In this document: positions 9,139 to 17,317 of the stretch, in pieces | How the letters are laid out: every line of letters starts with the position of its first letter | Position numbering within the stretch: position 1 is the stretch's first letter | IMG/VR virus record: IMGVR_UViG_3300025138_000327 | Span: 1 to 24,901 of that record | DNA: 24,901 nucleotides | Reading direction: 5' to 3' (one strand) | Source: a virus | Program-made: the position numbers and the translations under genes | Notes under the pieces: generated by a model | What the model was told of the DNA's origin: nothing | Seen by the model: only the letters and a program-made list of their open reading frames with translations | Databases searched by the model: none

Positions 9139-9773
9139 TATACTGTTACCCCTGGTACTCTTGATTCTTCAAATAGCTTTGCTGCGCTTCCAATATATCC
9201 TAAAGCCTCTACCTTTGATCCAAATGCAGCTGAGTCACCCGCAGCTCTCAACAATGATGATTCAGCATCAGCAAAGTTATCATTATTTAGTTGGTTAAAT
9301 TCTGCCATCTGTAAATCACTTATATATTCTTTTTCGTTTTCTTTCATAATTAATTTAACTGAGCCATCTAAACCATTGACTCCACCTGCATATCCAGCCG
9401 CAAGAGCAGAGGCATTAACAGCCATCAATCTTCTTGCTTTTTCATTAGCATCATTAATATAATTAAGTTTGTTTATTTCATTTTTAGCTTGTATTTGTTG
9501 AGCTTGTAAATCGTATTGACTTTGCATTAGATTGCCTTGAGATAAAGCACCTATTCCTTGCAATACAGAAGTTCCTGTTGAAAGCATTTGAAACGGAGTC
9601 ATAGATGATAATGCACTTGAAAAACCAGCAAGTAATCCACCACCACCAGCAGGCATAAAATTAGCTGTCATTGTTTTTCCAAGTCCAGGGCTAATTCCTG
9701 ATGTACCTCCTGTTGCATACATTGCTGCAGCGCCTATTGCTAAAGGTACTGCTACTTTAACTGCTCCGCTCAT
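9138..9773 (-). CDS. Internal virion protein, gp14-like
   Basis: A 211-residue protein similar in size and layout to T7 gp14 (196 aa). The N-terminal 75 residues are Gly/Ala-rich and hydrophobic (VPLAIGAAAMYATGG, then GGGGLLAGFSSALSSM), suited to membrane insertion. A helical segment follows with MQSQYDLQAQQIQAKNEINK, the typical coil of this family, and a small-residue helix AVNASALAAGYAGGVNG. In T7 gp14 forms the outer-membrane pore of the ejection channel. It lies three bases after the tail tubular protein B gene. Confidence is good on context plus composition. Confidence 0.8.
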   Translation of the reverse strand: MSGAVKVAVPLAIGAAAMYATGGTSGISPGLGKTMTANFMPAGGGGLLAGFSSALSSMTPFQMLSTGTSVLQGIGALSQGNLMQSQYDLQAQQIQAKNEINKLNYINDANEKARRLMAVNASALAAGYAGGVNGLDGSVKLIMKENEKEYISDLQMAEFNQLNNDNFADAESSLLRAAGDSAAFGSKVEALGYIGSAAKLFEESRVPGVTV

Positions 9774-9776
9774 ATT

Positions 9777-11735
9777 TTATGTTCCTTGATAAACCGATAT
9801 TTTATATTCTAAACCCAATAAAGTAAGCTTTAATGGCGCACTCTGTGTTACAGTAATTTGTCCACTATTGCTATACCCAAGTATACCATGTAGGACTTTA
9901 GTGCCTGTAAACTCTGCTACTGCTGTATCTAATGCTCCAGATCCTAAACTTCTTATTGGAACTAAATTATTATTAATTACTATGTTCTGTGTTTCAAACA
10001 ATAAAGCATTGACTTCTACTATGCGTTTTTTAAACCCAATTCTTGTACCTGATTGCATCTTAGTTTCTAATGGCATAGTTTTTATCTCTACACTAATAGG
10101 TAATCCACACTCTGAACTTGCAGTTGGTGGATTAGTAAAGGTAATTGTACCTCCTGATGGCACTGTTTGATTTAACTCTACATATCCATCTGAAATACAA
10201 TTAACTGTTTGTCCACCTAAATGAGCCATATTAGCAGTTGCAGATGTTGTCCCTATCACACCACAATCAGTTAAAGAATTATCATCAAATACTTCTACAT
10301 AATATTTATCTGAGCCACTATCTGTTCTTTTAACAACTGTATATATGTCTGTAATGTCTACACCTACATCTATAAACGATCCTGTTGTTGTAAACTCAGA
10401 TGCTGCTATAACATTTTGTGATTGCAATAATGAGTAAGCAGTTATACTTCCATCAGCAGAATTAGTAAATAATAATAAATCGTTTTCATCAGTAGCTACT
10501 GCACGCCTAATATCCATGTTAGTAGGTGTTTTTAATAAATGACCGCTTAACAATGATATTTTAGATGTTTGGTAAGATAATGTAGTATCTGAATAATTAA
10601 TAGTAGATAATGCTTTACCTTGTCTTTGTATAAATAATATACCTGATTCTAATTGTTTTACTCGTATACCTTCTTTTGAGCCATTACGAGAAGTAGTAGA
10701 TAAGAAAAAGTTAGATGGTGTTATAGCTGATATATTGTCTTGGATAACAGCAAACTCACCACCAGTAGTAAAGATTTGTAAATCCCTACCAGAGATAATA
10801 TCCGTAATAGCATTAAAAGTATTGGTGTCCAAGGTAGCTTCCACTGCATCATCATCTAGTCCTTCTACTGCTTCAAAATCAAAAAATAATGCTACTTTCG
10901 ATCCCCATATTGTTGATGGCCTTGACTTACTACCACCAAAATATAATCGTCCTTGATGAAAGGTAACTGTTCTTGGGTATCCTTTTGTTGCTGACCATAC
11001 ATCTTCATAACCTGTTTCTAGTTCCCAATCAGCATTAGCTATAACAGATGTATCAAAGAATGGAAACTCTGTTACAACATTAACTACTTTGTTAGTTGTT
11101 ACTTCTACAATTCTTGCACGACCTTGTGGAGTAACATTAATATATTGCCCAACATGAGCAGCTGTAAATATAGCATTTTGTGCAGTTAAAGTTACTTTTC
11201 CTGAAACATCACTAGGAGTTAAAGTTCCAGCAGAGCTAGTATTAAATATAACAATAGTAAATGCGTATTTAGGAATAGAATCAAATGATATAGTGCTAAC
11301 AGTCCAATCAGTATCTGATGCGCCACGAACTATTTTTCTAGGTGCTAAATCTGGATGAACAATAATTAATGTATCAGCAGATTGTGTCCAACACATCTTA
11401 TCTAAAAAAGCGCTAGTAATTCCTGTACTAGATTCTGTATGTACTAATGCTGTGTTTTTATATACAAACATAGTGTTGTTTGTAAAACACAACATATAAC
11501 TATCATTTACAGAAAACTCAAACGCTACTAATCGAACGCCACTTGCTGGGCTTCCTATAAGTTCATTTATAAATTTAGTTCCAGGTCTACGAGTAACGCC
11601 ACCTTGTGGCTGACATATAACATTCTTTGCTGTTTCTAATGCATTGCTATAAGATTCTATATCTATTCTAGCTCTGACAAGAGGATCTAACTCTCCAGAA
11701 GTAAAGTTAGTTTGCATGCTAACAAAACGAGCCAC
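9777..11735 (-). CDS. Tail tubular protein B (gp12-like nozzle)
   Basis: A 652-residue beta-rich protein. The start is the hallmark of this family: FVSMQTNFTSGELDPLVRAR, then SNALETAKNVICQPQGGVTR and RPGTKFINEL. Further blocks are GYPRTVTFHQGRLYFGGS, a PSTIWGSK segment, and DTNTFNAITDIISGRDLQIF. T7 gp12 (794 aa) forms the nozzle of the short tail below the gp11 ring. The start codon is GTG, fused to the previous stop as TAGTG. The short length compared with T7 is common in environmental podoviruses. Confidence 0.92.
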   Translation of the reverse strand: MARFVSMQTNFTSGELDPLVRARIDIESYSNALETAKNVICQPQGGVTRRPGTKFINELIGSPASGVRLVAFEFSVNDSYMLCFTNNTMFVYKNTALVHTESSTGITSAFLDKMCWTQSADTLIIVHPDLAPRKIVRGASDTDWTVSTISFDSIPKYAFTIVIFNTSSAGTLTPSDVSGKVTLTAQNAIFTAAHVGQYINVTPQGRARIVEVTTNKVVNVVTEFPFFDTSVIANADWELETGYEDVWSATKGYPRTVTFHQGRLYFGGSKSRPSTIWGSKVALFFDFEAVEGLDDDAVEATLDTNTFNAITDIISGRDLQIFTTGGEFAVIQDNISAITPSNFFLSTTSRNGSKEGIRVKQLESGILFIQRQGKALSTINYSDTTLSYQTSKISLLSGHLLKTPTNMDIRRAVATDENDLLLFTNSADGSITAYSLLQSQNVIAASEFTTTGSFIDVGVDITDIYTVVKRTDSGSDKYYVEVFDDNSLTDCGVIGTTSATANMAHLGGQTVNCISDGYVELNQTVPSGGTITFTNPPTASSECGLPISVEIKTMPLETKMQSGTRIGFKKRIVEVNALLFETQNIVINNNLVPIRSLGSGALDTAVAEFTGTKVLHGILGYSNSGQITVTQSAPLKLTLLGLEYKISVYQGT

Positions 11736-12349
11736 TAGTACCTCACATCAATGAGTGTAAAGTCTTGTATTCCGTTTGTTGGTTGACCTTGCCCATCTAT
11801 GTTCATAGCTTGGCGCATGTAACCACCACGACCATTTTCTGATGGAGTGCCTTGTGCTACTGCTCTCCAATAATCAGTCTTTTCTAATTGGTCTGTAATA
11901 GGCATTGCTAAGTGCCATGCTAGTTGATACTTCATGTTTTGCACAAAGTAATGTGGCATTTCATATTCTTCTACTGCATATTGATAATCAACATACACTG
12001 CTTCATAGTTAGATAATAACTTACCACCAACTAATCTATATTCTCTTTGTGGCACTGATCCCTGTGTACTACTGATGAACACCTTTCTTGGTGTACCTAT
12101 CATATCAGAAGGTAGTGCATATTCGTATTTGTATTCAGTTGTAGGTGTCGTAATTAATCTAGCTAACTGAACTTTCTTAAATGAAAAAGACCAAGGATAA
12201 CTTGCTAGTGTCTTAATCTTAATATCTTTATATAAACTGTCGCATATGTTAGCCTCGTCCGTACCTTCAGTAAACGATGATATAGGACTTGCTCCAAGCA
12301 TTAATAATGCATCAGAACAAATTGATAATGAGGTGTCTCCAGATGCCAT
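11735..12349 (-). CDS. Tail tubular protein A (gp11-like adaptor)
   Basis: A 204-residue protein close in size to T7 gp11 (196 aa). The N-terminus has SLSICSDALLMLGASPISSF, then EANICDSLYKDIKIKTLASY and PWSFSFKKVQLARL, the usual pattern of gatekeeper or adaptor proteins that join the portal to the tail nozzle. A later segment, KYEYALPSDMIGTPRKVFI, also fits. It directly precedes the nozzle gene and overlaps it by one base. Upstream lies a 68-base spacer with a GC-rich hairpin and a GGAGAATATAA ribosome site. Confidence 0.92.
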   Translation of the reverse strand: MASGDTSLSICSDALLMLGASPISSFTEGTDEANICDSLYKDIKIKTLASYPWSFSFKKVQLARLITTPTTEYKYEYALPSDMIGTPRKVFISSTQGSVPQREYRLVGGKLLSNYEAVYVDYQYAVEEYEMPHYFVQNMKYQLAWHLAMPITDQLEKTDYWRAVAQGTPSENGRGGYMRQAMNIDGQGQPTNGIQDFTLIDVRY

Positions 12350-12373
12350 TTATATTCTCCAATTGTGCAAATA

Positions 12374-12395
12374 GGTGAGAGCCGAAACTCCCACC
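12374..12395 (-). terminator. GC-rich hairpin between capsid and tail genes
   Basis: On the minus strand GGTGGGAG pairs with CTCTCACC (8 pairs, one G-U) around a TTTCGG loop. The following TATTTG is not a strong U-run, so it may be a leaky terminator or a processing or stability element. It stands right after the capsid genes, the place T7 uses for terminator Tphi. Confidence 0.55.
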
Positions 12396-12417
12396 CCTTG
12401 CATTAATACTATTACAA

Positions 12418-12690
12418 CTAAGCTACAGAAATATCTGTACCTGCTGAAACATCTACAACGCCTGCTGCACTGTTGCTTAACACAACGTGTACACTAGCAC
12501 TGACAGTAGAATCAGTTTTGTAATAAAAAATGAAATCACCAACTTTTAATAAAGATGATGCATCATTAAAATAACCAGATCCTGCAACTGTTGCTTTAGA
12601 ATCTGTTCCTGAGTACGTCCACATTTGTGGAGAAGTACCCGCTTTAGCTTGTGCGCCTGCTGGCGAAAGCTTGTCTATGTTATAAGCCAT
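12418..12690 (-). CDS. Small capsid-associated protein, putative decoration or head fibre
   Basis: A 90-residue beta-rich protein. The pattern PQMWTYSGTDSKATVAGSGY followed by FNDASSLLKVGDFIFYY is a recurring module in small proteins encoded just downstream of phage major capsid genes, where a sheet with a WxY and a YF-x-LxVGDxI strand pair is typical. The N-terminus NIDKLSPAGAQAKAGT is a flexible arm. The ribosome site is strong (AAGGAG, 8 bases before ATG). It lies 17 bases after the capsid gene and before the terminator-like hairpin, so it should be made at high level with the capsid protein. Role inferred; no structure is claimed. Confidence 0.65.
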   Translation of the reverse strand: MAYNIDKLSPAGAQAKAGTSPQMWTYSGTDSKATVAGSGYFNDASSLLKVGDFIFYYKTDSTVSASVHVVLSNSAAGVVDVSAGTDISVA

Positions 12691-12707
12691 GTAACTTTCT
12701 CCTTAAA

Positions 12708-13535
12708 TTAAGATTCTAATGCTTCTACTTCAACAATACCTTCGCTATCAATAGCGACAGAGCATGCTGAAAGCATTGCATTAACTAAAAACGATGTCTT
12801 TTCAGCAACGTAATTAATTTCGGTTTTAGGGCCAATGCCTTCTCCATAACCAATAGCATCTTTATGGAACGCAAGACACTTACGATGGCTAGAAGCATTG
12901 ATAGAAAGGCCACCTTCAGCACGATCACCAACTGTATGGAATTTGAACCCAAGAAATGTATCAAGCTCACCAGATACTAAAGCACGAACTGTATTAAAGT
13001 CGGCAGAAGTAACTGCTGTTTCTGATAGAAGATTAGCCAGGTTATTAGCATGGATAATCATGTGTCTATCTTCAGGTGGTACATTGTTTGTGTCTAATGT
13101 TTTTTTAGCGCTACGAAGTTTTGCAACTGTAAGGTTTGCAGATCCATGTCCTACTGTAGATCCTTTACCTGCTAAAAGAGCATCAAGAATAAGTTGATCT
13201 TGTCTACGACCAATAGCGTTCGCTACTACTTGAACTAGCTCTGATCTTTCTTCAAAATTAACTTTTTGTTGCATAAAAATATCTGAATACTCAGCAGCGT
13301 TCCAATCTTGCATTGTTGCTGTAACTTGCGAAAAGTCAGTATTTAATGGTACAACGTCTGTTTGTGGTACACGAAGTGTAGCCACGCCTTTCCCAACTTT
13401 CGGGAATTTTACTAAATTGCCTTCAACGCCTCGTCTTTGTCTTGTTGCACCTACTAGAGCAGCTTTGCCCTGGTAAGCCTGTTTAACTTCGGCATCAAAG
13501 AGCGTCACATATGCTGGGGATAATCCGATAGACAT
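12708..13535 (-). CDS. Major capsid protein
   Basis: A 275-residue protein with features of a short HK97-fold podovirus capsid protein: N-terminal YVTLFDAEVKQAYQGKAAL, a VKFPKVGKGVATLRVP strand, DWNAAEYSDIFMQQKVNFEE, and an AIGRRQDQLILDALLAG helix. Later come VPPEDRHMIIHANNLANLL, FLGFKFHTVGDRAEGG and a C-terminal strand ACSVAIDSEGIVEVEALES. It follows the scaffold gene after a 187-base spacer and has an excellent ribosome site (AAGGAGAATATAT before ATG), fitting the most abundant virion protein. No delta domain or protease is evident. Confidence 0.9.
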   Translation of the reverse strand: MSIGLSPAYVTLFDAEVKQAYQGKAALVGATRQRRGVEGNLVKFPKVGKGVATLRVPQTDVVPLNTDFSQVTATMQDWNAAEYSDIFMQQKVNFEERSELVQVVANAIGRRQDQLILDALLAGKGSTVGHGSANLTVAKLRSAKKTLDTNNVPPEDRHMIIHANNLANLLSETAVTSADFNTVRALVSGELDTFLGFKFHTVGDRAEGGLSINASSHRKCLAFHKDAIGYGEGIGPKTEINYVAEKTSFLVNAMLSACSVAIDSEGIVEVEALES

Positions 13536-13722
13536 ATATATTCTCCTTAGAAATTAATAAATAAAAAAATTAATCGCTTTGGTATGCCAGAAAACTGGGC
13601 CTGTGCTTGCTAATTACGATAGCCATACGACAAGGTTACTTGCGTTTGAGGGTTGTATTACGATTGAATACAATAAGCCTTAACTGTAAAGTAGCATACA
13701 ATCAAGGCTATTGCAATAGATT
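13536..13722. other. Spacer upstream of the capsid gene
   Basis: A 187-base stretch without a gene in an otherwise packed array. It holds an inverted repeat (TTGTATT at 13653-13659 with AATACAA at 13667-13673), a small CCAG-TTTT-CTGG hairpin near 13589-13600, and an A/T run leading to the capsid ribosome site. I see no clean sigma-70 pair: TTGCAA, then 17 bases, then TACTTT on the minus strand is weak. A capsid promoter or an mRNA-processing site is likely here but not proven. Confidence 0.4.
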
Positions 13723-14556
13723 TTACTTAAAGTTTTGCGAAAATGCTTTTTCTACTTTAGCTCTATATACAGGATCGCTTTGATATTTCTCATCTCCGAC
13801 CATAGCATACAATTCTTCTTTCGATGGCGCACCATCTACTGGGGCAGTTTCTACAGGAATACGTCCTTCATAAGAACCTCTAACCTTTTCTAAAGCCGCT
13901 AGTCCTTTTGCTGTACCACCCATAACTTTGAACTCTTCAAAATCATCATTACCCCAAACACCTTTCTGAACTAATCCAGATGCCCACTTAACCATGCCAT
14001 TAATTCTAGCATCAGCGTTAGGGCCAAGTTGTTTTCTTTCTTGTTCTAAATTAACTTGATATTCTTCTGCTGAATTTTGATTCATACCTACGACTTCAGT
14101 AACTAATGAATCTAATGCAGCTTGACTAATTTGATTTTCTTTTGCCCATCCAACAACATGCTGTCTGACAGGATCATCTTCAGGCGTTCCGCCAAAAGAA
14201 CCTAAATCATACTTGCCATCCTTTGGTGCTTTGTGTGTTCCTTGGGATATTTGCTTTCTTAAATCCATCCAAGATTTAGCTATACCTTCTAAATCAGGTT
14301 CTGCTCCATCTTCTTTCCAAAAGTTTTCAGGCCACCATTCTGGTCTTTCTAATGGCTCATCATCTTTAGTTTCAAATTCTTCTTTTGCTTTTACTTCCGC
14401 TGGATCACGATGATCTATTTCTGCTTCTTTTGGTTTATCGCTGACTTCCTCTTCTGGTGTTGCATCGTCGAGTAGGCCAGTTGTTTCTTCAGTTGCTTCT
14501 GTAGTTACTTCTTCCGAAGTTTCCTCAGTCGTACTAGGCTCGATTGCTTCTTCCAT
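13723..14556 (-). CDS. Capsid assembly scaffold protein
   Basis: A 277-residue acidic protein between the Bbp19-like gene and the capsid gene, as T7 gene 9 stands before gene 10. Residues 1-65 are almost only Glu, Thr, Asp, Pro and Lys, a disordered arm typical of podovirus scaffolds. A conserved-looking patch follows: PEWWPENFWKEDGAEPDLEG, then IAKSWMDLRKQISQG and KAPKDGKYDLG. The C-terminus is helical and charged, ending VYRAKVEKAFSQNFK, as expected for a capsid-binding tail. The pattern WPxxFW...IAKSxxxLRK is common to this scaffold family. Confidence 0.88.
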   Translation of the reverse strand: MEEAIEPSTTEETSEEVTTEATEETTGLLDDATPEEEVSDKPKEAEIDHRDPAEVKAKEEFETKDDEPLERPEWWPENFWKEDGAEPDLEGIAKSWMDLRKQISQGTHKAPKDGKYDLGSFGGTPEDDPVRQHVVGWAKENQISQAALDSLVTEVVGMNQNSAEEYQVNLEQERKQLGPNADARINGMVKWASGLVQKGVWGNDDFEEFKVMGGTAKGLAALEKVRGSYEGRIPVETAPVDGAPSKEELYAMVGDEKYQSDPVYRAKVEKAFSQNFK

Positions 14557-14819
14557 TATAATTTCCTTGCTCTAATTATCCTTGCTTCTATATCTCTAAT
14601 TATTGAATTTTGCCCTTCTCGATAAAATGCGTAACTAGAGTCGCTACCTGGCAAGGCTACAGGTTGCTCTAAGATAGTCTTGCGTAACCAAGCTATCATT
14701 TCTATTCCATCTTCATCACCAAATACTCTTAAACATAATCGATCTGTATCATCTCTTTGTTGCTTAACATCTCTAGCATCAAGAGGTAATGCTTGTTCTA
14801 AGTCTTCCCATCCAGCCAT
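14556..14819 (-). CDS. Bbp19-like protein
   Basis: An 87-residue protein. The segment RLCLRVFGDEDGIEMIAWLR followed by YREGQNSIIRDIEARIIRA matches the pattern of small Bbp19-type phage proteins (F-x-G-x-x-G, then F-x-x-GQ-x-x-x-R-x-I). These lie near the portal or scaffold in podoviruses; their exact function is unknown to me. It is three bases downstream of the portal gene and its stop overlaps the scaffold ATG as TAATG. Confidence 0.7.
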   Translation of the reverse strand: MAGWEDLEQALPLDARDVKQQRDDTDRLCLRVFGDEDGIEMIAWLRKTILEQPVALPGSDSSYAFYREGQNSIIRDIEARIIRARKL

Positions 14820-14822
14820 TAT

Positions 14823-16415
14823 TTATCCTTGTTGTTGTGTTGCTGCTTCTACCACTTGTGCAGTTGCTTCAGGATTTTCTGCTGCCATTTGCATCATTTG
14901 TTGTTGTTGAGCTTGTTGTTGCATTTGTTGTTTCATCATCATACGCTCTTGGGGTGTAGGTCTAAGTTTTTGCGGTACACCTAGCTTCTCAGCAATGTAA
15001 TCCATCATTTCATCTACCTTAATATTTACTGCGCCTTCAGGCCCAGCACCTTGTGCAATCTGTGCATACTGTAATACTTGTTGCACTTCTTCCATATTTT
15101 GTGCCATTGCTAATGGAGCAACGGGTGATACTTTTATTTCTAATCCATTTACTTTTAATGGTAAAGTAATTAATCCTTTTTCATCCATAACTTGTAACAT
15201 ACGTTTTACTACTGGAATCATTGTTTCGTTAATTAAACGACCAAATGCAGAACCTAAGTTCTGTGATAATTCTTTCATACGCTCTACGACTTCTGTTGCT
15301 GATCGTGCTGACATATTGTCGGGTGGTAAAGATTCATCTAATAATGTACGTTTAATATTAGTTCTTAAATCATCCATTACAATTTGTGACACGTTAAAAT
15401 CACCAGCTCTAGGTAATGGTTTTAAAGACTCACCTTGTGGGCCACCATTTCTAGCAACAGGAATAATAGCACCAGGCATAATCCTAACTGTATTTGGATT
15501 CAATACACCATCATCAGCCGCAGTATATACGCCACTAATAGATAATGAGGCATTCTTTAATACTAGCTCTAATGTTTTATTAAGTGTTTTAATATCAGGC
15601 ATTGCAGTAATAAGTGGCCCTCGTCCGTAAGTCTCTCCAGCAATCTTTGCATAACGAGAAACTATCCAAGGCGTATTGTCCATTCTTCTGTACACTAATT
15701 CTGTTTTACTTCTTTTTTCAATTACATGGTAACAATAATCACCACGCTCAGGATCAAATATAGTGGCTTCAATTAATTCAATTTCTTCTGTTGGCTTTTG
15801 ATCAATTAAATTTTTCATCTCTGCTGTAAGTTCTGCATCAGGCCATTGTCTTTGTATAGACTCTACTTTTAATCTCATACGTCTATATACGTTGTCTACC
15901 TGACCATTAGCACCTTCGTCAAATGCAACTAAAAACTGTGGAACAGAAATAAAGTTAATAGGATGTGTGTCATCTCCTGGTTGCACTAACATAACTGCTG
16001 TACCTACGCATAAGTCTAGTAAAAATTCTCCAATAGCAATGTCAAAGTTAGATTGTTTTAATGTATCAAATAACTTATCGCCATAGGCATCCAGTGCAGC
16101 TTGTGCATCAGCTTTTCTATCTTGTGGTATATCTGAACCTGGCTCTAGTCGACACCACTTTCTTTGTGGAGGAAATATACCTGATTGCATTCTATTAGCA
16201 AATCGTTGTGTAGAGTTTATTGCAGTTGAATCAAACACACGATTCATTTTCTTTTGACCTTGTACGCCACCATCATAATACCCGTCATATAGGTTTCTTT
16301 GTGGTAATGCAAACTCGTAAGCTTCATCATAAAGACTTCTAAAATCTTCTTTTTTAGTTAGTGCTTTATCATGCCTAGCTAATACTTGCTTTGCATCTAA
16401 TCTCATCATTGCCAT
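14823..16415 (-). CDS. Portal protein (head-to-tail connector)
   Basis: A 530-residue connector of the T7 gp8 type (T7: 536 aa). Typical blocks: residues 15-45 KKEDFRSLYDEAYEFALPQR; then VFDSTAINSTQRFANRMQSG followed by IFPPQRKW; EFLLDLCVGTAVMLVQPGD; later PWIVSRYAKIAGETYGRGP and MPDIKTLNKTLELVLKNASL; and SARSATEVVERMKELSQNLG. The last 45 residues are Met/Gln-rich (near 483-505) and end in a low-complexity tail. It forms the dodecameric ring through which DNA enters and leaves. The ATG has an alternative two codons later (MAMM). Confidence 0.95.
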   Translation of the reverse strand: MAMMRLDAKQVLARHDKALTKKEDFRSLYDEAYEFALPQRNLYDGYYDGGVQGQKKMNRVFDSTAINSTQRFANRMQSGIFPPQRKWCRLEPGSDIPQDRKADAQAALDAYGDKLFDTLKQSNFDIAIGEFLLDLCVGTAVMLVQPGDDTHPINFISVPQFLVAFDEGANGQVDNVYRRMRLKVESIQRQWPDAELTAEMKNLIDQKPTEEIELIEATIFDPERGDYCYHVIEKRSKTELVYRRMDNTPWIVSRYAKIAGETYGRGPLITAMPDIKTLNKTLELVLKNASLSISGVYTAADDGVLNPNTVRIMPGAIIPVARNGGPQGESLKPLPRAGDFNVSQIVMDDLRTNIKRTLLDESLPPDNMSARSATEVVERMKELSQNLGSAFGRLINETMIPVVKRMLQVMDEKGLITLPLKVNGLEIKVSPVAPLAMAQNMEEVQQVLQYAQIAQGAGPEGAVNIKVDEMMDYIAEKLGVPQKLRPTPQERMMMKQQMQQQAQQQQMMQMAAENPEATAQVVEAATQQQG

Positions 16416-16417
16416 AG

Positions 16418-16690
16418 TTATGCCTTTTTATTTTTAGCTGCAAAATTACGAGCGGCTTCTTTACTGCCAAAACCCCACTTCTTTAATGCAAGTTTTAATC
16501 TTGTTGGTTTTCCGTTCTTATCTTTTAGTGGCCCATCCATACCGCCAAAACGAGCAGCAAAAGACACGCGCCTGCCATCAGTCCCAGCCCCTTGGGGGCG
16601 TTTAAGATTTGAACCTTCAGTTCTTTTAAAATGTTCACGACCTGCTTCATTTAATCCTCCCTTTGGATTTTGGTATTTCTTAGCTACCAC
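16418..16690 (-). CDS. DUF6321-type small basic protein
   Basis: A 90-residue, Lys/Arg-rich protein. The signatures KGGLNEAGREHFKRTEGSNL, RRVSFAARFGGMDGP and KPTRLKLALKKWGFGSKEAA match DUF6321 proteins, which are frequent in marine podoviruses near the portal. Function is unknown; the charge suggests nucleic-acid binding or packaging in the virion. The start is GTG fused to the upstream stop as TAGTG. It lies two bases before the portal gene. Confidence 0.75.
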   Translation of the reverse strand: MVAKKYQNPKGGLNEAGREHFKRTEGSNLKRPQGAGTDGRRVSFAARFGGMDGPLKDKNGKPTRLKLALKKWGFGSKEAARNFAAKNKKA

Positions 16691-16842
16691 TATGCACCTA
16701 CTTTCTTAACAGCTTTATTGTGTGCTTGTTTTAGTGTTTTTCCATTTTTCATATCTTTCTTCATCATAGCTATATGTTTAGCACTATGATGTTTTGCATG
16801 TTTTTTTAATGTTGCTTTTGCTTTTTTAGTAATATCATTCAT
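16690..16842 (-). CDS. Small basic protein, 50 residues
   Basis: A short frame that begins MNDITKKAKATLKKHAKHHS and continues with a KHIAMMKKDMKNGKTLKQAH helix. About a third of the residues are Lys or His. The ATG overlaps the upstream stop (TAATG) and the stop overlaps the next GTG start (TAGTG), strong evidence that it is a real translated gene in the array. Family not recognised. A DNA-condensing or virion accessory role is possible, by charge only. Confidence 0.65.
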   Translation of the reverse strand: MNDITKKAKATLKKHAKHHSAKHIAMMKKDMKNGKTLKQAHNKAVKKVGA

Positions 16843-16982
16843 TATGCTGTTTTCTTTTTTTTCTTAGGAAACCCAGCTACCATATTTTTATATGATTTGT
16901 CTGATATAGTAGATTTAGATTTAGGACGACTAATTCCTTTTTTCTTTCTTGCATTCATATTTGCGTATAAACCTTTAGGCAT
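16842..16982 (-). CDS. Small basic protein, 46 residues (MPKGLY type)
   Basis: It starts MPKGLYANMNARKKKGISRP and ends in a poly-Lys tail (PKKKKKTA). An opening MPKGLYANI/M plus an Arg/Lys run is a pattern I have met in small proteins of marine podoviruses near the portal. Both ends overlap neighbours as TAATG, and GGAG lies 8 bases upstream of the ATG (GGAGAAAAAATAATG). Function unknown. Confidence 0.68.
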   Translation of the reverse strand: MPKGLYANMNARKKKGISRPKSKSTISDKSYKNMVAGFPKKKKKTA

Positions 16983-17314
16983 TATTTTTTCTCCTTGTTT
17001 TTCTTGGCTTTTCTAGCTTGATTAAAAAATTTATCATAAAGTTTTTTTTCAGAAGCAGTTGTGCCACTTGCTCTATCTAACATTCTAGTTAATGATCCAG
17101 ATAATCCTCTTAATCCAGCTTCCGTTGCTCTTGCTTTTGTTTTCGCCACAGGTGATCTTAATGTTTTATTTTCTTTTTCATCAGTAATAGCTTCTTTATT
17201 AATTTTATCTGTCATTTTTAATGCTTTTTCTTTTTGCTTTAAAGACATTTGCACCCATTCTTCTATGCTTATTTTGCCATTGTTATTCTTGTCGCCTGGT
17301 ATTTTTTTTCCCAT
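16982..17314 (-). CDS. Small basic protein with an N-terminal EF-hand-type loop
   Basis: A 110-residue protein. Residues 8-19 read DKNNNGKISIEE, matching the canonical calcium loop: Asp at 1, Asn at 3 and 5, Gly at 6, Ile at 8, Glu at 12. The flanks (MGKKIPG before, WVQMSLKQKEKALKM after) give only the exiting helix, so this is a half EF-hand or dockerin-like single loop. The rest is Lys-rich and helical, ending in KKNKEKK. No family is recognised. It stands in the small-protein cluster between terminase and portal, so a structural or packaging role is plausible. Confidence 0.65.
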   Translation of the reverse strand: MGKKIPGDKNNNGKISIEEWVQMSLKQKEKALKMTDKINKEAITDEKENKTLRSPVAKTKARATEAGLRGLSGSLTRMLDRASGTTASEKKLYDKFFNQARKAKKNKEKK

Positions 17315-17317
17315 TGT

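Noticed and set aside
13640-13690. T7-like phage promoter before the capsid gene
   Set aside because: TAATAC occurs near the inverted repeat but the rest of the 23-base T7-type consensus is missing and no RNA polymerase gene is in view.
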